This document shows, piece by piece, positions 8,919-18,245 of a stretch of DNA of 64,000 bases. A program made the position numbers and the translations under genes. This DNA is from Falsiruegeria mediterranea M17 (lineage in GTDB: Bacteria > Pseudomonadota > Alphaproteobacteria > Rhodobacterales > Rhodobacteraceae), in NCBI RefSeq assembly GCF_900302455.1, contig NZ_ONZG01000002.1, positions 248,001-312,000 of the forward strand. The letters run 5' to 3'. Positions within the stretch are counted from its first letter, which is position 1; each line of letters starts with the position of its first letter. The notes under the pieces were generated by a model. That model saw only the letters and a program-made list of their open reading frames with translations. It was not told the origin of the DNA and did no database searches.

Positions 8919-10811
8919 ATGAGCGATCAGATTTTACGGTTGACCTCGGCGGCACCGGCTTGGCCGGAGCAGCAACAGCACATGCCGCTTGGCCGTTATC
9001 TGGTTCGCAGCGGTATCATTACCCAAGATCAACTGGTTCACGCGTTGCAGATGCAATTGCAGTTGAACGCGCCGATCGGCGAGATCCTGGTGGCCGAAGG
9101 CTGGGCCAAACCCGAAGAGATCCTGACCGCCCTTGCCTTGCAAAACGGCGTGCAACTGGCAGACTTGGAAAAACAACTGCCCGAACCGGACCTGTGCGAC
9201 CTGAAACCCAGCGATTTCTGGCTGTCTCATAACGCCATTCCCTGGGTGCGGCTGGGGCCGATGGTTCTGATCGCCACCTCGCGCCCGGACAAGTTCGATA
9301 CTATTCGTGCAGAACTATCCGAAAACGGTGTTCTCGTGATCCCCGCACTCGCAAGCGAAGGGCAGATTGACGCGGCCTTGGCCAGGCAATTTGCCCCGAC
9401 GCTCGCCAAAGCCGCTGAAACGCGCGTGGAGCCCCATTATAGCTGTCGCAACAGGCGCATTATCACGCGCATGTCCGCAGTTTTATGTGCCCTTGCAATC
9501 ATTGCTATCACAGCCCTTGCGCCGGGATGGTCGCTGGCCCTGATGTTTCTGTTGGCCATCGGCACGCTGTCGCTGTTTGCCGCGCTCAAGTTTGTGGCGT
9601 TTATCACCCATCTGCTCAACCAGTCCCACCTGACGGCCCCTCGACCATCTGATCCACCGCCTTCGATCGGGTTCAAATACCCCAAGGTGTCCGTTCTTGT
9701 GCCGCTCTACAAAGAGCGCGAGATCGCATCGGCCTTGATCCGCAGGCTCAGCTGCCTGACCTATCCCAAGGCTCTGCTGGATGTCATCCTCGTGCTGGAG
9801 GAAGAGGATGAGGTCACCCGCCAGACCGTTGCTGAAACCGATCTGCCGGGATGGATCCGCGTGATCCAGGTGCCCGCGCACGAAGGGTTGACCACAAAGC
9901 CGCGCGCGATGAACTATGCGCTGGATTTTTGCCGCGGTGACATCATCGGAGTCTGGGATGCCGAAGACGCACCCATGGCCGATCAGATCGAACATGTGGT
10001 GAGCAGGTTCGCCCGCGCGCCTGACGATGTGGTCTGTTTGCAGGGCATTCTGGACTACTACAACCCACGCAGCAGTTGGCGCGCGCGCTGTTTCACCATC
10101 GAATACTCCAGCTGGTTCCGCATCATCCTGCCCGGAATTGCCCGCCTGGGCCTTGTGGTTCCGTTGGGTGGCACGACGCTGTTTTTCAAACGCAGGGAAC
10201 TTGAGGAGCTGGGCGGCTGGGATGCCCACAATGTAACCGAAGATGCCGATCTGGGCGTGCGCCTGTGCCGGGCGGGATATCGCACCGAGCTGATTGATAC
10301 CGTGACCTATGAAGAGGCAAATTTTCGCGCCTGGCCTTGGGTGAAACAGCGCTCACGCTGGCTCAAGGGTTTCATGGTCACCTACCTGGTGCACATGAGA
10401 TCGCCCAAGCAGCTGTGGCGTGACTTGGGGCCCGCGCGGTTTCTGGGCGTTCAGGCATTTTTTCTGGGTACCTTGGGGCAGTTCCTGCTCGCCCCGATCC
10501 TGTGGTCGTTCTGGCTGGTGTTGCTGGGGTGGTCACACCCAGTGGACACCGTCTTGCCCGCGACCGTCATCGACGCCTGCATCGTGCTCTTTGTGATAAC
10601 CGAGTGCCTGGCTCTGACGGTTGGCATGGCCTCTGTCTCGCGGCGGGGGCGGCGGTTCCTGATGCCCTGGACCCTTATGATGCCGCTCTATTTCCCGCTC
10701 GGCGTGCTCGCCGCCTACAAGGCCCTTTACGAACTCGCCGTGGCCCCATTCTTTTGGGACAAGACGCAACACGGCCAAGTCGACGAAGACCTGGCCACAA
10801 CGCAAGCCTAG
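8919..10811 (+). CDS. Membrane glycosyltransferase family 2 with N-terminal MshEN-like domain
   Basis: A 630-residue inner-membrane processive-type glycosyltransferase. Residues 23-46 and 52-75 form two copies of the 24-residue MshEN pattern (xLGxxL-x3-G...L-x3-L-x2-Q) separated by exactly five residues. This is the arrangement known to bind c-di-GMP in MshE-type and T2SS-E N domains, although the leading Arg is Pro in both copies. Two membrane segments follow (about 188-235), then a GT-2 domain with SVLVPLYKE, DAED, the TED motif (NVTEDADLG) and QRSRW. Further membrane helices lie in the C terminus. I infer export-coupled polysaccharide synthesis, possibly c-di-GMP-gated. The ribosome binding site is weak, and the product sugar is unknown. 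Confidence 0.88.
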   Translation: MSDQILRLTSAAPAWPEQQQHMPLGRYLVRSGIITQDQLVHALQMQLQLNAPIGEILVAEGWAKPEEILTALALQNGVQLADLEKQLPEPDLCDLKPSDFWLSHNAIPWVRLGPMVLIATSRPDKFDTIRAELSENGVLVIPALASEGQIDAALARQFAPTLAKAAETRVEPHYSCRNRRIITRMSAVLCALAIIAITALAPGWSLALMFLLAIGTLSLFAALKFVAFITHLLNQSHLTAPRPSDPPPSIGFKYPKVSVLVPLYKEREIASALIRRLSCLTYPKALLDVILVLEEEDEVTRQTVAETDLPGWIRVIQVPAHEGLTTKPRAMNYALDFCRGDIIGVWDAEDAPMADQIEHVVSRFARAPDDVVCLQGILDYYNPRSSWRARCFTIEYSSWFRIILPGIARLGLVVPLGGTTLFFKRRELEELGGWDAHNVTEDADLGVRLCRAGYRTELIDTVTYEEANFRAWPWVKQRSRWLKGFMVTYLVHMRSPKQLWRDLGPARFLGVQAFFLGTLGQFLLAPILWSFWLVLLGWSHPVDTVLPATVIDACIVLFVITECLALTVGMASVSRRGRRFLMPWTLMMPLYFPLGVLAAYKALYELAVAPFFWDKTQHGQVDEDLATTQA

Positions 10812-11458
10812 CTGCGCTCGCGAATATCCGCGTCCTGCTTGAGCCGGGTCATGAAAGCGATCGAGATGTGATCCTTGAGCGCGGCCTCAGCCGCGTCCTC
10901 GTCCCGCGCCTCGATGGCCTCTACGATACCCTTGTGCTCGCTCTGCGCAATCTCACCTCGTCCCTGCACCGCCAGAGATGTGGTGGCCATCAGTGCCATG
11001 GTGCGGTGCACCAGGTCCAGCTGCTGCACCAAATACCGGTTGTGCGACGCCAGATGGATCTGCACATGAAAGCGGCGGTTTGCCCGGCTCAATGCTTGCG
11101 GATCATCGACCAGCGCATCATCGGCGGTCACCATGTCGCGCAGCACCTTGACCTCTTCTTCGGTGGCATGGCGCGCTGCCAGCCGCGCGGCCAGCCCCTC
11201 CAACTCCCGCCGCACCTGGTACAGTTCAGACATCTGATTGTGATCCAGCGAGGCCACGATCAGCGACCGCCCGTCCCGTTCCAGCAGCGATTGCGTCTCA
11301 AGCCGCTGCAATGCCTCGCGGATCGGGGTGCGCGACACGCCAAAGCGCTCGGCCAGATCGCTTTCGACCAGCCTGTCACCGGGTTTGTAAACCCCAACGT
11401 CAATCGCCTCGAGGATCAGGTGATAGGCGTCTTTCTGCGATTGCCTGCTTTGGCTCAT
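10808..11458 (-). CDS. GntR family transcriptional regulator (FadR/FCD type)
   Basis: A 216-residue regulator. The N-terminal winged helix-turn-helix spans about residues 8-72 (KPGDRLVESDLAERFGVSRTPIREALQRLE). The C-terminal all-helical FCD ligand domain covers about residues 78-205, and its metal-binding histidines are plausible in FHVQIHLASHN and SEHKGIVEAI. FCD regulators usually sense organic acids and repress nearby catabolic genes, but no obvious target operon is adjacent. The 3' ends of this gene and the glycosyltransferase gene overlap by 4 bp, and it is divergent from the HAD hydrolase gene. The effector is unknown. Confidence 0.92.
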   Translation of the reverse strand: MSQSRQSQKDAYHLILEAIDVGVYKPGDRLVESDLAERFGVSRTPIREALQRLETQSLLERDGRSLIVASLDHNQMSELYQVRRELEGLAARLAARHATEEEVKVLRDMVTADDALVDDPQALSRANRRFHVQIHLASHNRYLVQQLDLVHRTMALMATTSLAVQGRGEIAQSEHKGIVEAIEARDEDAAEAALKDHISIAFMTRLKQDADIRERS

Positions 11459-11563
11459 GTGACCTCTAGGCCTCCCTTGTGTCGGACTTGTCTACCCCTG
11501 TGACGCCACAGCAATCAAGTCTGGGCGTTGATTGCTGCTCTCGCCTGCCCTAGATAGCGGATC

Positions 11564-12208
11564 ATGGTCAAAGATGCGTTCACAGAAGTTTCCCAATGGG
11601 TGTTCGATCTGGACAACACCTTATACCCACCGCAGATGGGGTTGTTCGATCAAATCGAAGTAAAGATGACCGAATACGTCATGGCCGCACTTGGCCTTAG
11701 CCAGGTCGAGGCTGATCGGCTACGCTCAAAGTACTGGCGCGAGCATGGCACCACCCTGGCCGGGTTGATGCGGGAACATGACATCGACCCCAATCCCTAT
11801 CTGATCGCCGTTCACGATGTGGACATGACCCACATGACGCCGACCCCTGGCCTGGCCGAGCGTATCCACGCCCTGCCCGGCCGCCGCATCGTTTACACCA
11901 ATGGCTCGGCCCCTTATGCCGAACGTGTTCTTGCCGCGCGGGGATTGAGCGGGCTCTTTGACGCGATCTATGGGGTCGAACACGCGGATTTTCGCCCCAA
12001 GCCAGAACGCGCCGCGTTTGAGCAGGTGTTCGACCGTGACGGCATCACGCCCAAGCGAGCCGCGATGTTCGAAGATGATCCCCGAAACCTGGCTGCCCCG
12101 CACGCTATGGGAATGCGCACGATCCTGGTCGCACCCGAGCGCCATGACGGCGACCATATCCACCACCAAACCGTTGATCTAAAAGAGTTTCTGGATCTTC
12201 TGGATTAG
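11564..12208 (+). CDS. HAD-family pyrimidine 5'-nucleotidase-like hydrolase
   Basis: A 214-residue cytoplasmic haloacid-dehalogenase-fold phosphatase. Motif I is D15-L-D17-N-T-L-Y, motif II is VYTNGS, and motif III/IV lie in FRPKPER and MFEDDPRNL. The alpha-helical C1 cap between motifs I and II and the DNTLYPP signature match the SDT1/pyrimidine 5'-nucleotidase subgroup, which removes phosphate from pyrimidine mononucleotides. It stands alone between the GntR gene and a small membrane protein gene. Substrate assignment is by family only. Confidence 0.88.
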   Translation: MVKDAFTEVSQWVFDLDNTLYPPQMGLFDQIEVKMTEYVMAALGLSQVEADRLRSKYWREHGTTLAGLMREHDIDPNPYLIAVHDVDMTHMTPTPGLAERIHALPGRRIVYTNGSAPYAERVLAARGLSGLFDAIYGVEHADFRPKPERAAFEQVFDRDGITPKRAAMFEDDPRNLAAPHAMGMRTILVAPERHDGDHIHHQTVDLKEFLDLLD

Positions 12209-12249
12209 CACGCAAACTGCGACGAAAACGCACCTAAAAGATGCACCAT

Positions 12250-12270
12250 TGACCCCATATATGCGGGTCA
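12250..12270 (+). promoter_or_regulatory. Candidate operator palindrome upstream of a small membrane protein
   Basis: TGACCC (12250-12255) and GGGTCA (12265-12270) are perfect inverted arms around the self-complementary centre CATATATG. The site lies 28 bp before the small gene at 12298, so a bound regulator could block or position RNA polymerase. I do not recognise the regulator. Confidence 0.35.
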
Positions 12271-12297
12271 GATCCACATCACACAGGAGCGTTTTCC

Positions 12298-12546
12298 ATG
12301 GCCGCAATCGACATGCCCCCCCGCCTTCCATTTTGGCAGCGCGCGGTGTTTTCGGTGCCGATCTTCGGCCGAATGGCGCGCGAAGTGGCCTATGGCGACG
12401 ACGAAAACCTGCTCTATGCCGCCATCGCATTCATCTGCGGTTGGGGTTGTTCGATCATGCTCTTTGGCCTGCCCGGTCTCTACCTGCCCGCCCTGGCGCT
12501 GGTGCCGGTGATGTTTCTGGTGCTGATCGTTATCTCGCGGGGGTGA
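12298..12546 (+). CDS. Small two-helix membrane protein of unknown function
   Basis: An 82-residue protein that I do not recognise. A basic and aromatic N-terminal segment (PPRLPFWQRAVFSVPIFGRMAREV) could lie along the membrane. Two hydrophobic segments follow, at about residues 40-57 and 60-80, separated by a short glycine/proline turn. A clear AGGAG (CACAGGAGCG) precedes ATG 12298, which supports translation. It is preceded by a palindrome at 12250-12270 and followed by a UbiH-type hydroxylase gene 72 bp downstream on the same strand. The strong ribosome binding site, not homology, carries the call. Confidence 0.7.
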   Translation: MAAIDMPPRLPFWQRAVFSVPIFGRMAREVAYGDDENLLYAAIAFICGWGCSIMLFGLPGLYLPALALVPVMFLVLIVISRG

Positions 12547-12618
12547 TAAAAGACAGGATGTCGCTTGGCCTTCCCCCGGTATCGGCACTAAGTTGCGCCT
12601 AAGAACAAGAGGCGCACC

Positions 12619-13815
12619 ATGACTGACACTTGCGACATCCTGATTTCCGGCGGCGGCATCGCAGGTTTGACGGCGGCGGCCGCCTTTGGCCATGCGGGGT
12701 TCAACGTTGTCTGCGTCGACCCTGCTCCGCCAATCACCGAGCGTGACGTTGACGGCTCGGACATGCGCACGACGGCCTTTCTGCAACCGGCGCAGACGCT
12801 GTTGGAAACTTGCGGCCTGTGGGCGCGCCTGTCGGATCATGCGGCACCCTTGCAAATCATGCGCATCGTGGATGCGGGCGGCGAATTGCCCGAACCGCGT
12901 ATCGTGCGGGATTTCAACGCTGCCGACATCTCGGACATGCCCTTTGGCTGGAACCTGCCCAACTGGCTGTTGCGACGCGAGATGGTGGCCCGCCTGGCCG
13001 AGCTGCCCAATGTCGACTTTCGTCCCGGCACGGGCACGTCCGGCCTGTTCACCCGCACGGGCGAGGCTCGCGTCACACTGTCTGACGGCACCCGCGTGCG
13101 CTGCAAACTGGTGCTGGCCGCCGACGGGCGCAATTCCCCCATGCGCGAAGCTGCAGGAATTGACGTCAACACCATACGATATGGCCAAAAGGCGCTGGCC
13201 TTTGCTGTCACCCACCCGATCTCACACCAGAACGTCTCGACCGAGATTCACCGCTCGGGCGGCCCGTTCACGCTGGTGCCTCTGCCCGACTGGCAGGGCT
13301 CGCCGTCGTCTGCCATCGTCTGGATGGACCGCGGTGCAACCGCGCAAGAGCTGCTGGCGATGGAGCCCGAGGCGTTCGAGGCGGCGATGACCGAACGGTC
13401 CTGTGGTCTCTTTGGTCCGCTCAAACTCGCCTCACGTCGCACCATCTGGCCCATCATCAGCCAATCGGCCGAACGGTTGAACGGTGAACGCGTGGCGCTG
13501 ATGGCCGAAGCTGCCCATGTGGTGCCCCCCATCGGCGCGCAGGGGCTAAACATGTCCTTGGGTGATCTGGGGACCCTGTTGGAGCTGGCACAAACCCGCC
13601 CCGAGGGTTTGGGTGATGCTCAGATGCTCGAGGCTTATCACAAGGCCCGTCACAACGAGATTGCGTTGCGGGTCAAGGGCATCGACATTCTCAACCGCGC
13701 CTCGATGGTGGAAACCCGTGCGCTGCGCGACGTACGCGCCGCCGGGCTGAATGCGCTTTATTCGCTGGCGCCTGTGCGCAAAACCCTGATGCAGATGGGT
13801 CTGGGCGTCCGGTGA
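12619..13815 (+). CDS. UbiH/UbiF/COQ6-family FAD-dependent hydroxylase
   Basis: A 398-residue flavoprotein monooxygenase of the ubiquinone-biosynthesis hydroxylase family, which hydroxylates the aromatic ring of polyprenyl benzoquinol intermediates. The N-terminal dinucleotide fold has GGGIAGLTAAAAF. The central LVLAADGRNSPMR is the second FAD/NAD(P)H motif. The C-terminal GERVALMAEAAHVVPPIGAQG contains the GD-like segment and the family signature (A/G-x-A-A-H-x-x-P-P-x-x-A-Q-G). Which ring position it modifies (UbiH, UbiF or UbiL type) cannot be told here. Its stop overlaps the GTG start of the next gene by 4 bp (GTGA), suggesting translational coupling. Confidence 0.9.
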   Translation: MTDTCDILISGGGIAGLTAAAAFGHAGFNVVCVDPAPPITERDVDGSDMRTTAFLQPAQTLLETCGLWARLSDHAAPLQIMRIVDAGGELPEPRIVRDFNAADISDMPFGWNLPNWLLRREMVARLAELPNVDFRPGTGTSGLFTRTGEARVTLSDGTRVRCKLVLAADGRNSPMREAAGIDVNTIRYGQKALAFAVTHPISHQNVSTEIHRSGGPFTLVPLPDWQGSPSSAIVWMDRGATAQELLAMEPEAFEAAMTERSCGLFGPLKLASRRTIWPIISQSAERLNGERVALMAEAAHVVPPIGAQGLNMSLGDLGTLLELAQTRPEGLGDAQMLEAYHKARHNEIALRVKGIDILNRASMVETRALRDVRAAGLNALYSLAPVRKTLMQMGLGVR

Positions 13816-14516
13816 GCAGGCTGGTGGCCCATCTGCGTGGCCATTGGCAGTTGATTGTCCTGACCGTGCTGCTGTTCGCCCTTTGGCAAACGTCGGTGGT
13901 GGCACCGCTCAGGATCCTGATCGTTTATCTGCACGAGCTGTCCCATGTCATCGCGATCCTGGCCACCGGCGGTTCGGTTGAAGGCCTGACCGTCAACGCA
14001 AACGAAGGCGGGTTGGTCATCTCGCGCGGTGGCAACCGCTTCCTGAGCCTTAGCGCAGGTTATTTGGGCTCGCTCTTCATCGGCGCGCTGCTTTTTTTGG
14101 CAGCCGTCCGCACCCACGCCGATCGCGCCATCTTGGGAATTCTCGGCGGTATTATCCTGCTGACAACCGCGCTTTACAGTCGAGAGTTGTTTGCTGTGGG
14201 GTTTGGCCTGATCACGGGCTTTGCCATGCTCGCCATCGCACGCTTTATGCCGCGCGATTACAGCGATCTGATCCTGCGCGTAATCGGCCTGGCGAGCATG
14301 ATCTACGTACCCTACGATATCTTTAGCGATACGATCCAACGCTCGTATCTGCGGTCCGACGCCCGCATGCTGGCCGAAGAATTCGGCGGTGCCACAATGA
14401 TGTGGGGCGGGCTCTGGAACGTGCTCAGTCTTGTCGTGCTGGCGCTCTGCCTGCGCTATGGTCTGGGGGCGGACAGCAACATCCGCCCCGCAAACAAGTC
14501 GCGTTACAGAACCTGA
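13812..14516 (+). CDS. M50-family-like membrane metalloprotease
   Basis: A 234-residue multi-pass membrane protein with the zinc motif H-E-L-S-H (in YLHELSHVIAILATGG, about residue 43) inside the first hydrophobic region. This is typical of peptidase M50B-like proteins. About five or six membrane segments follow. A second conserved aspartate-containing motif near the C terminus, expected for site-2-type proteases, is not obvious, so proteolytic activity is inferred from HExxH only. The GTG start overlaps the end of the UbiH-like gene (GTGA), so the two are probably one transcript. Its 3' end overlaps the convergent aminotransferase gene by 13 bp. Confidence 0.78.
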   Translation: MSRLVAHLRGHWQLIVLTVLLFALWQTSVVAPLRILIVYLHELSHVIAILATGGSVEGLTVNANEGGLVISRGGNRFLSLSAGYLGSLFIGALLFLAAVRTHADRAILGILGGIILLTTALYSRELFAVGFGLITGFAMLAIARFMPRDYSDLILRVIGLASMIYVPYDIFSDTIQRSYLRSDARMLAEEFGGATMMWGGLWNVLSLVVLALCLRYGLGADSNIRPANKSRYRT

Positions 14517-15631
14517 TCCAGCGCGCGTTTCAGCCGTCGGATGGTGCCGTCGACATCATAAAGCTTGTCCAGACCAAAGAGGCCAAGGCGGAAGGTGCTG
14601 AAATCCGCAGGCTCATCACATTGCAGCGGCACACCGGCCGCAATCTGCATCCCCAGGGCCGCAAATTTCTTGCCATTCTGCACTTCGGGGTCATAGGTGT
14701 AGCTCACCACCACACCCGGCGCGCCAAAGCCATCAGCTGCAACCGAAACGATCCCCTTGTCAGCCAGCATCGCCCGGACACCGTTGCCAAGCGCCCACTG
14801 TGCATCGCGCAGCTTTTCAAAGCCATACTCGCGCGTTTCCACCATCGTATCGCGGAACGCCCGCAGCGCATCTGTTGGCATGGTCGCGTGATAGGCATGG
14901 CCGCCGTTCTCATAGGCCTGCATGATCTGGCGCCATTTTTTCAGGTCGATGGCAAAGCTGTCCGAGGTGGTCTCCTCCAGCCGCTGCTCGGCGCGCTCTG
15001 ACAGCATCACCAGACCGGCGCAGGGCGATGCGCTCCACCCCTTTTGCGGAGCCGAGATCAGCACGTCCACGCCAGTGGCCTTCATGTCGATCCAGGCGCA
15101 GCCGCTGGCGATGCAGTCCAGCACCATCAGCGCCCCCACCTCATGTGCGGCAGCCGCCATCGCAGTCACATAGTCATTTGGCAAGATCACACCTGCGGCG
15201 GTTTCTACGTGCGGAGCAAAAACGATATCCGGCTTCTGCTCACGGATCGCGGCCACAACCTCGTCAATCGGGGCAGGCGTGAACGGCGACGGGCTGGAAT
15301 TGCCGGTCTGGCGCGCCTTCATCACCTGGGTGCTCGCGGTCAGATCGCCGGTCTCGAAAATCTGGCTCCAGCGATAGGAAAACCAGCCGTTGCGCACCAC
15401 CAGCACATTGGCCCCACGCGCGAACTGGCGCGCTACGGCCTCCATCCCATAAGTGCCGCCGCCGGGGATCACGACAACACCATCGGCGCCATAGACGTCT
15501 TTCAACATGTCCGAGATGTCGCGCATCACGCCCTGAAAGGTGGCGGACATGTGGTTCAGGGACCGGTCGGTGAAAACCACCGAAAACTCTTCGAGCCCGT
15601 TGGGGTCAACTGTTTCTAACAAGGCAGGCAT
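14504..15631 (-). CDS. Class V pyridoxal-phosphate aminotransferase
   Basis: A 375-residue PLP enzyme of aminotransferase class V, in the alanine/serine-glyoxylate and aminoethylphosphonate transaminase group. The internal aldimine lysine lies in ISAPQKGWSASP. The cofactor aspartate is in VLDCIASG, and phosphate contacts are likely in IPGGGTYGMEA. The frame is open about 39 codons upstream of 15631, but MPALLETVDPNGLEEF looks like the natural N terminus and AAGGA precedes it by 8 bp. The substrate pair cannot be fixed from sequence. It lies 155 bp from hutU and is probably separate from the hut operon. Confidence 0.87.
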   Translation of the reverse strand: MPALLETVDPNGLEEFSVVFTDRSLNHMSATFQGVMRDISDMLKDVYGADGVVVIPGGGTYGMEAVARQFARGANVLVVRNGWFSYRWSQIFETGDLTASTQVMKARQTGNSSPSPFTPAPIDEVVAAIREQKPDIVFAPHVETAAGVILPNDYVTAMAAAAHEVGALMVLDCIASGCAWIDMKATGVDVLISAPQKGWSASPCAGLVMLSERAEQRLEETTSDSFAIDLKKWRQIMQAYENGGHAYHATMPTDALRAFRDTMVETREYGFEKLRDAQWALGNGVRAMLADKGIVSVAADGFGAPGVVVSYTYDPEVQNGKKFAALGMQIAAGVPLQCDEPADFSTFRLGLFGLDKLYDVDGTIRRLKRALDQVL

Positions 15632-15730
15632 GGGGAGGATCCTTTTGTTCACGTCGAAGGAACCTTGCCGCTCCATACCCGCTCCGTAAAGCGGCAAACC
15701 GACACAGAACAGATCAGAATCCGACGCCCC

Positions 15731-15786
15731 TGCTTCTTCTTTGCACAAATACCCGGTGGTTTGGGGGCAGAGCCCCCATCCCGTCC
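15731..15786. repeat. Short intergenic hairpin element (GGGGGC-AGA-GCCCCC)
   Basis: GGGGGC (15763-15768) pairs with GCCCCC (15772-15777) around a 3-nt loop, followed on the minus strand by AAACCACCGGGTATTTG. This combination resembles a short repetitive element that I know to be common between genes in Rhodobacterales genomes. It lies just after the hutU stop and may also help to end that transcript. Confidence 0.5.
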
Positions 15787-17466
15787 TTACAATATGCCCG
15801 GCAGGTTCAGTTCATGTTCCCGTGCGCAATCCTTTGCGATGTCATACCCCGCATCCGCGTGGCGCATCACACCGGTGGCCGGGTCGTTCCAAAGCACGTT
15901 GGCAATCCGGCGATCTGCATCCTCTGTCCCGTCACAGCAGATCACCATGCCCGAATGCTGGCTGAACCCCATGCCGACACCCCCGCCATGGTGCAGCGAC
16001 ACCCAGGTCGCACCCGAGGCGGTGTTCAAGAGCGCGTTGAGAAGTGGCCAGTCCGAAACGGCGTCCGAGCCATCCATCATCGCCTCGGTCTCGCGATTTG
16101 GCGAGGCGACAGAGCCGCTGTCGAGGTGATCACGGCCGATGACAACAGGCGCCTTCAGCTCGCCGTTGCGTACCATCTCGTTGAACGCCAGGCCCGCCTT
16201 GTGACGGTCGCCCAGGCCGATCCAGCAAATCCGTGCAGGCAAGCCCTGGAACGCGATCCGCTCCTGCGCCATGTCCAGCCACCGGTGCAGGTGCTCGTTC
16301 TCAGGGAACAGCTCTTTCATCTTGGCGTCGGTCTTGTAGATATCTTCCGGATCACCGGATAGCGCACACCAGCGGAACGGGCCGATGCCCTTGCAGAACA
16401 GCGGCCGGATGTAGGCTGGCACAAAACCGGGGAAGTCGAACGCGTTCTCGAACCCCTCGTCCAGAGCCACCTGTCGGATGTTGTTGCCGTAATCCAGCGT
16501 TGGAACACCAGCGTTCCAGAAATCAACCATCGCCTCGACATGCACTTTCATCGACGCACGCGCCGCCGCCTCGACCGCCTTGGGGTCGCTTTCGCGTTTG
16601 GCACGCCATTCGCCCATGGTCCAACCCTGAGGCAGGTAGCCATTGATGGGATCGTGGGCCGAGGTCTGGTCGGTGACAATGTCGGGACACGCCTCGCCAG
16701 CTTTCATCCGGCGCACCAGTTCGGGGAAGACATCCGCCGCATTGCCCAACAGGCCGACGGACTTGGCTTCGCCCGCTGCCGTCCAGCGCTCGATCATCTC
16801 AAGCGCCTCATCTAGCGTCTCAGCTTTCTCATCCAAGTATTTGGTGCGCAATCGGAAATCAATCGAATCCGGGTTGCACTCCACGGCCAGACAGCAGGCC
16901 CCGGCGAACACAGCCGCCAGCGGCTGCGCGCCGCCCATGCCGCCCAGACCGCCCGTCAGGATCCACTTGCCGGTCAGGTCCCCGCCAAAGTGCTGACGCC
17001 CGGCCTCGGCAAAGGTTTCGTACGTCCCTTGCACGATGCCCTGGGTGCCGATGTAAATCCACGATCCGGCCGTCATCTGGCCGTACATCGCCAAGCCCTT
17101 CTTATCCAGCTCGTTAAAGTGGTCCCAATTCGCCCAATGCGGCACCAGGTTCGAGTTTGCGATCAGAACGCGCGGCGCATCAGAATGAGTGCGGAACACG
17201 CCCACCGGCTTGCCGGATTGCACCAGAAGCGTCTGATCTTCTTTCAGATCTTTCAGATTGGCTACGATCTTGTCGAAATCCTCCCAGGTGCGCGCAGCGC
17301 GGCCAATGCCGCCATAAACCACCAGCTCATGTGGGTTTTCGGCCACATCCGGGTGCAAGTTGTTCATCAGCATCCGCATCGGCGCTTCGGTCATCCAGGA
17401 CTTGGCCGTGATCTCCGGGCCGGTGGGCGGAAAGACATCGCGGGAGTTTTTGCGGGGATCGGTCAT
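15787..17466 (-). CDS. hutU: Urocanate hydratase
   Basis: A 559-residue cytoplasmic NAD+-dependent enzyme that converts urocanate to imidazolonepropionate, step 2 of histidine degradation. The sequence matches the family throughout. It has the NAD-binding [18 protein letters not shown], the segment [14 protein letters not shown] with the active-site cysteine, and the C-terminal [18 protein letters not shown]. The length is normal. ATG 17466 overlaps the hutG stop as ATGA, which fixes the start and points to coupled translation. It is the last gene of the hutI-hutH-hutG-hutU operon. Confidence 0.98.
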   Translation of the reverse strand: MTDPRKNSRDVFPPTGPEITAKSWMTEAPMRMLMNNLHPDVAENPHELVVYGGIGRAARTWEDFDKIVANLKDLKEDQTLLVQSGKPVGVFRTHSDAPRVLIANSNLVPHWANWDHFNELDKKGLAMYGQMTAGSWIYIGTQGIVQGTYETFAEAGRQHFGGDLTGKWILTGGLGGMGGAQPLAAVFAGACCLAVECNPDSIDFRLRTKYLDEKAETLDEALEMIERWTAAGEAKSVGLLGNAADVFPELVRRMKAGEACPDIVTDQTSAHDPINGYLPQGWTMGEWRAKRESDPKAVEAAARASMKVHVEAMVDFWNAGVPTLDYGNNIRQVALDEGFENAFDFPGFVPAYIRPLFCKGIGPFRWCALSGDPEDIYKTDAKMKELFPENEHLHRWLDMAQERIAFQGLPARICWIGLGDRHKAGLAFNEMVRNGELKAPVVIGRDHLDSGSVASPNRETEAMMDGSDAVSDWPLLNALLNTASGATWVSLHHGGGVGMGFSQHSGMVICCDGTEDADRRIANVLWNDPATGVMRHADAGYDIAKDCAREHELNLPGIL

Positions 17467-18245
17467 GCGGGGCTCCATTGTTTGAGCAGGGTCAGAATGT
17501 CGGAAAGATGGACGCGCAGGGCATCGGCCCTGGCGGGCAGATAGTCCCAAGGCGCGGCCTCGGTCATGTAGGTGGATTGCGCCAGTTCCATCTGGATCGC
17601 GTGCAGGTTGTCAGCCGGGCGACCATAGTGGCGCGTCGTCCAACCGCCCTTGAAGCGTCCGTTCAGGATGTGCGTGTAACCCTCTGCTTTTTTGCAGATT
17701 TCATAGGTTTCACTTTCAACCCTTGGCGCGCAGGTTTCACCCAAGTTGGTTCCGATGTTGAAATCGGGCAGCACGCCGTCGAACAGAAACGGGATGTGCG
17801 AGCGGATAGAGTGGCAGTCATAGAGCACGGCAAACTCATGGATGTCCTTCACACGCTGCAACTCGGCCTCAAGCGCCGCATGATAGGGCGCATGATAGGT
17901 GTCACGGCGGCGGGTGATCTCAGCCTCGTCTGGTTCCATCCCTTCGCGGTAAATCGGCAAACCGTCGAAATCGGTTGTCGGGCACAAGGTTGTGGTGTTC
18001 TGCCCCGGATAGAGGCTCACCCCGGCAGGGTCTCGGTTCACGTCGATCACGTAGCGATGCACCGGCGTGCGCACGGTGGTGATGTTGTCGACCAGCCCGG
18101 CATAGAGATCATGGATGTGCCAATCGGTGTCGGCCAGCGCTTGGCCGGTCTCGTTCAGCGTCTCCCAGATCTCGGGCGGCACATCCGTCCCGGTGTGCGG
18201 CAGGCCCAGAACCAGCGGGCTGTTGCCTTGGTTGACTTCGATCAT
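17463..18245 (-). CDS. hutG: N-formylglutamate deformylase
   Basis: A 260-residue amidohydrolase that splits N-formylglutamate into formate and glutamate, the last step of the five-step pathway that uses HutF. Metal-binding and substrate motifs typical of the family are visible: [29 protein letters not shown] and [15 protein letters not shown]. The frame runs far upstream inside hutH, but ATG 18245 is chosen because GGAGGT precedes it by 7 bp and it overlaps the hutH stop as ATGA. The pairing with hutF in the same locus is consistent with the formylglutamate route, not the formiminoglutamase route. Confidence 0.96.
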   Translation of the reverse strand: MIEVNQGNSPLVLGLPHTGTDVPPEIWETLNETGQALADTDWHIHDLYAGLVDNITTVRTPVHRYVIDVNRDPAGVSLYPGQNTTTLCPTTDFDGLPIYREGMEPDEAEITRRRDTYHAPYHAALEAELQRVKDIHEFAVLYDCHSIRSHIPFLFDGVLPDFNIGTNLGETCAPRVESETYEICKKAEGYTHILNGRFKGGWTTRHYGRPADNLHAIQMELAQSTYMTEAAPWDYLPARADALRVHLSDILTLLKQWSPA

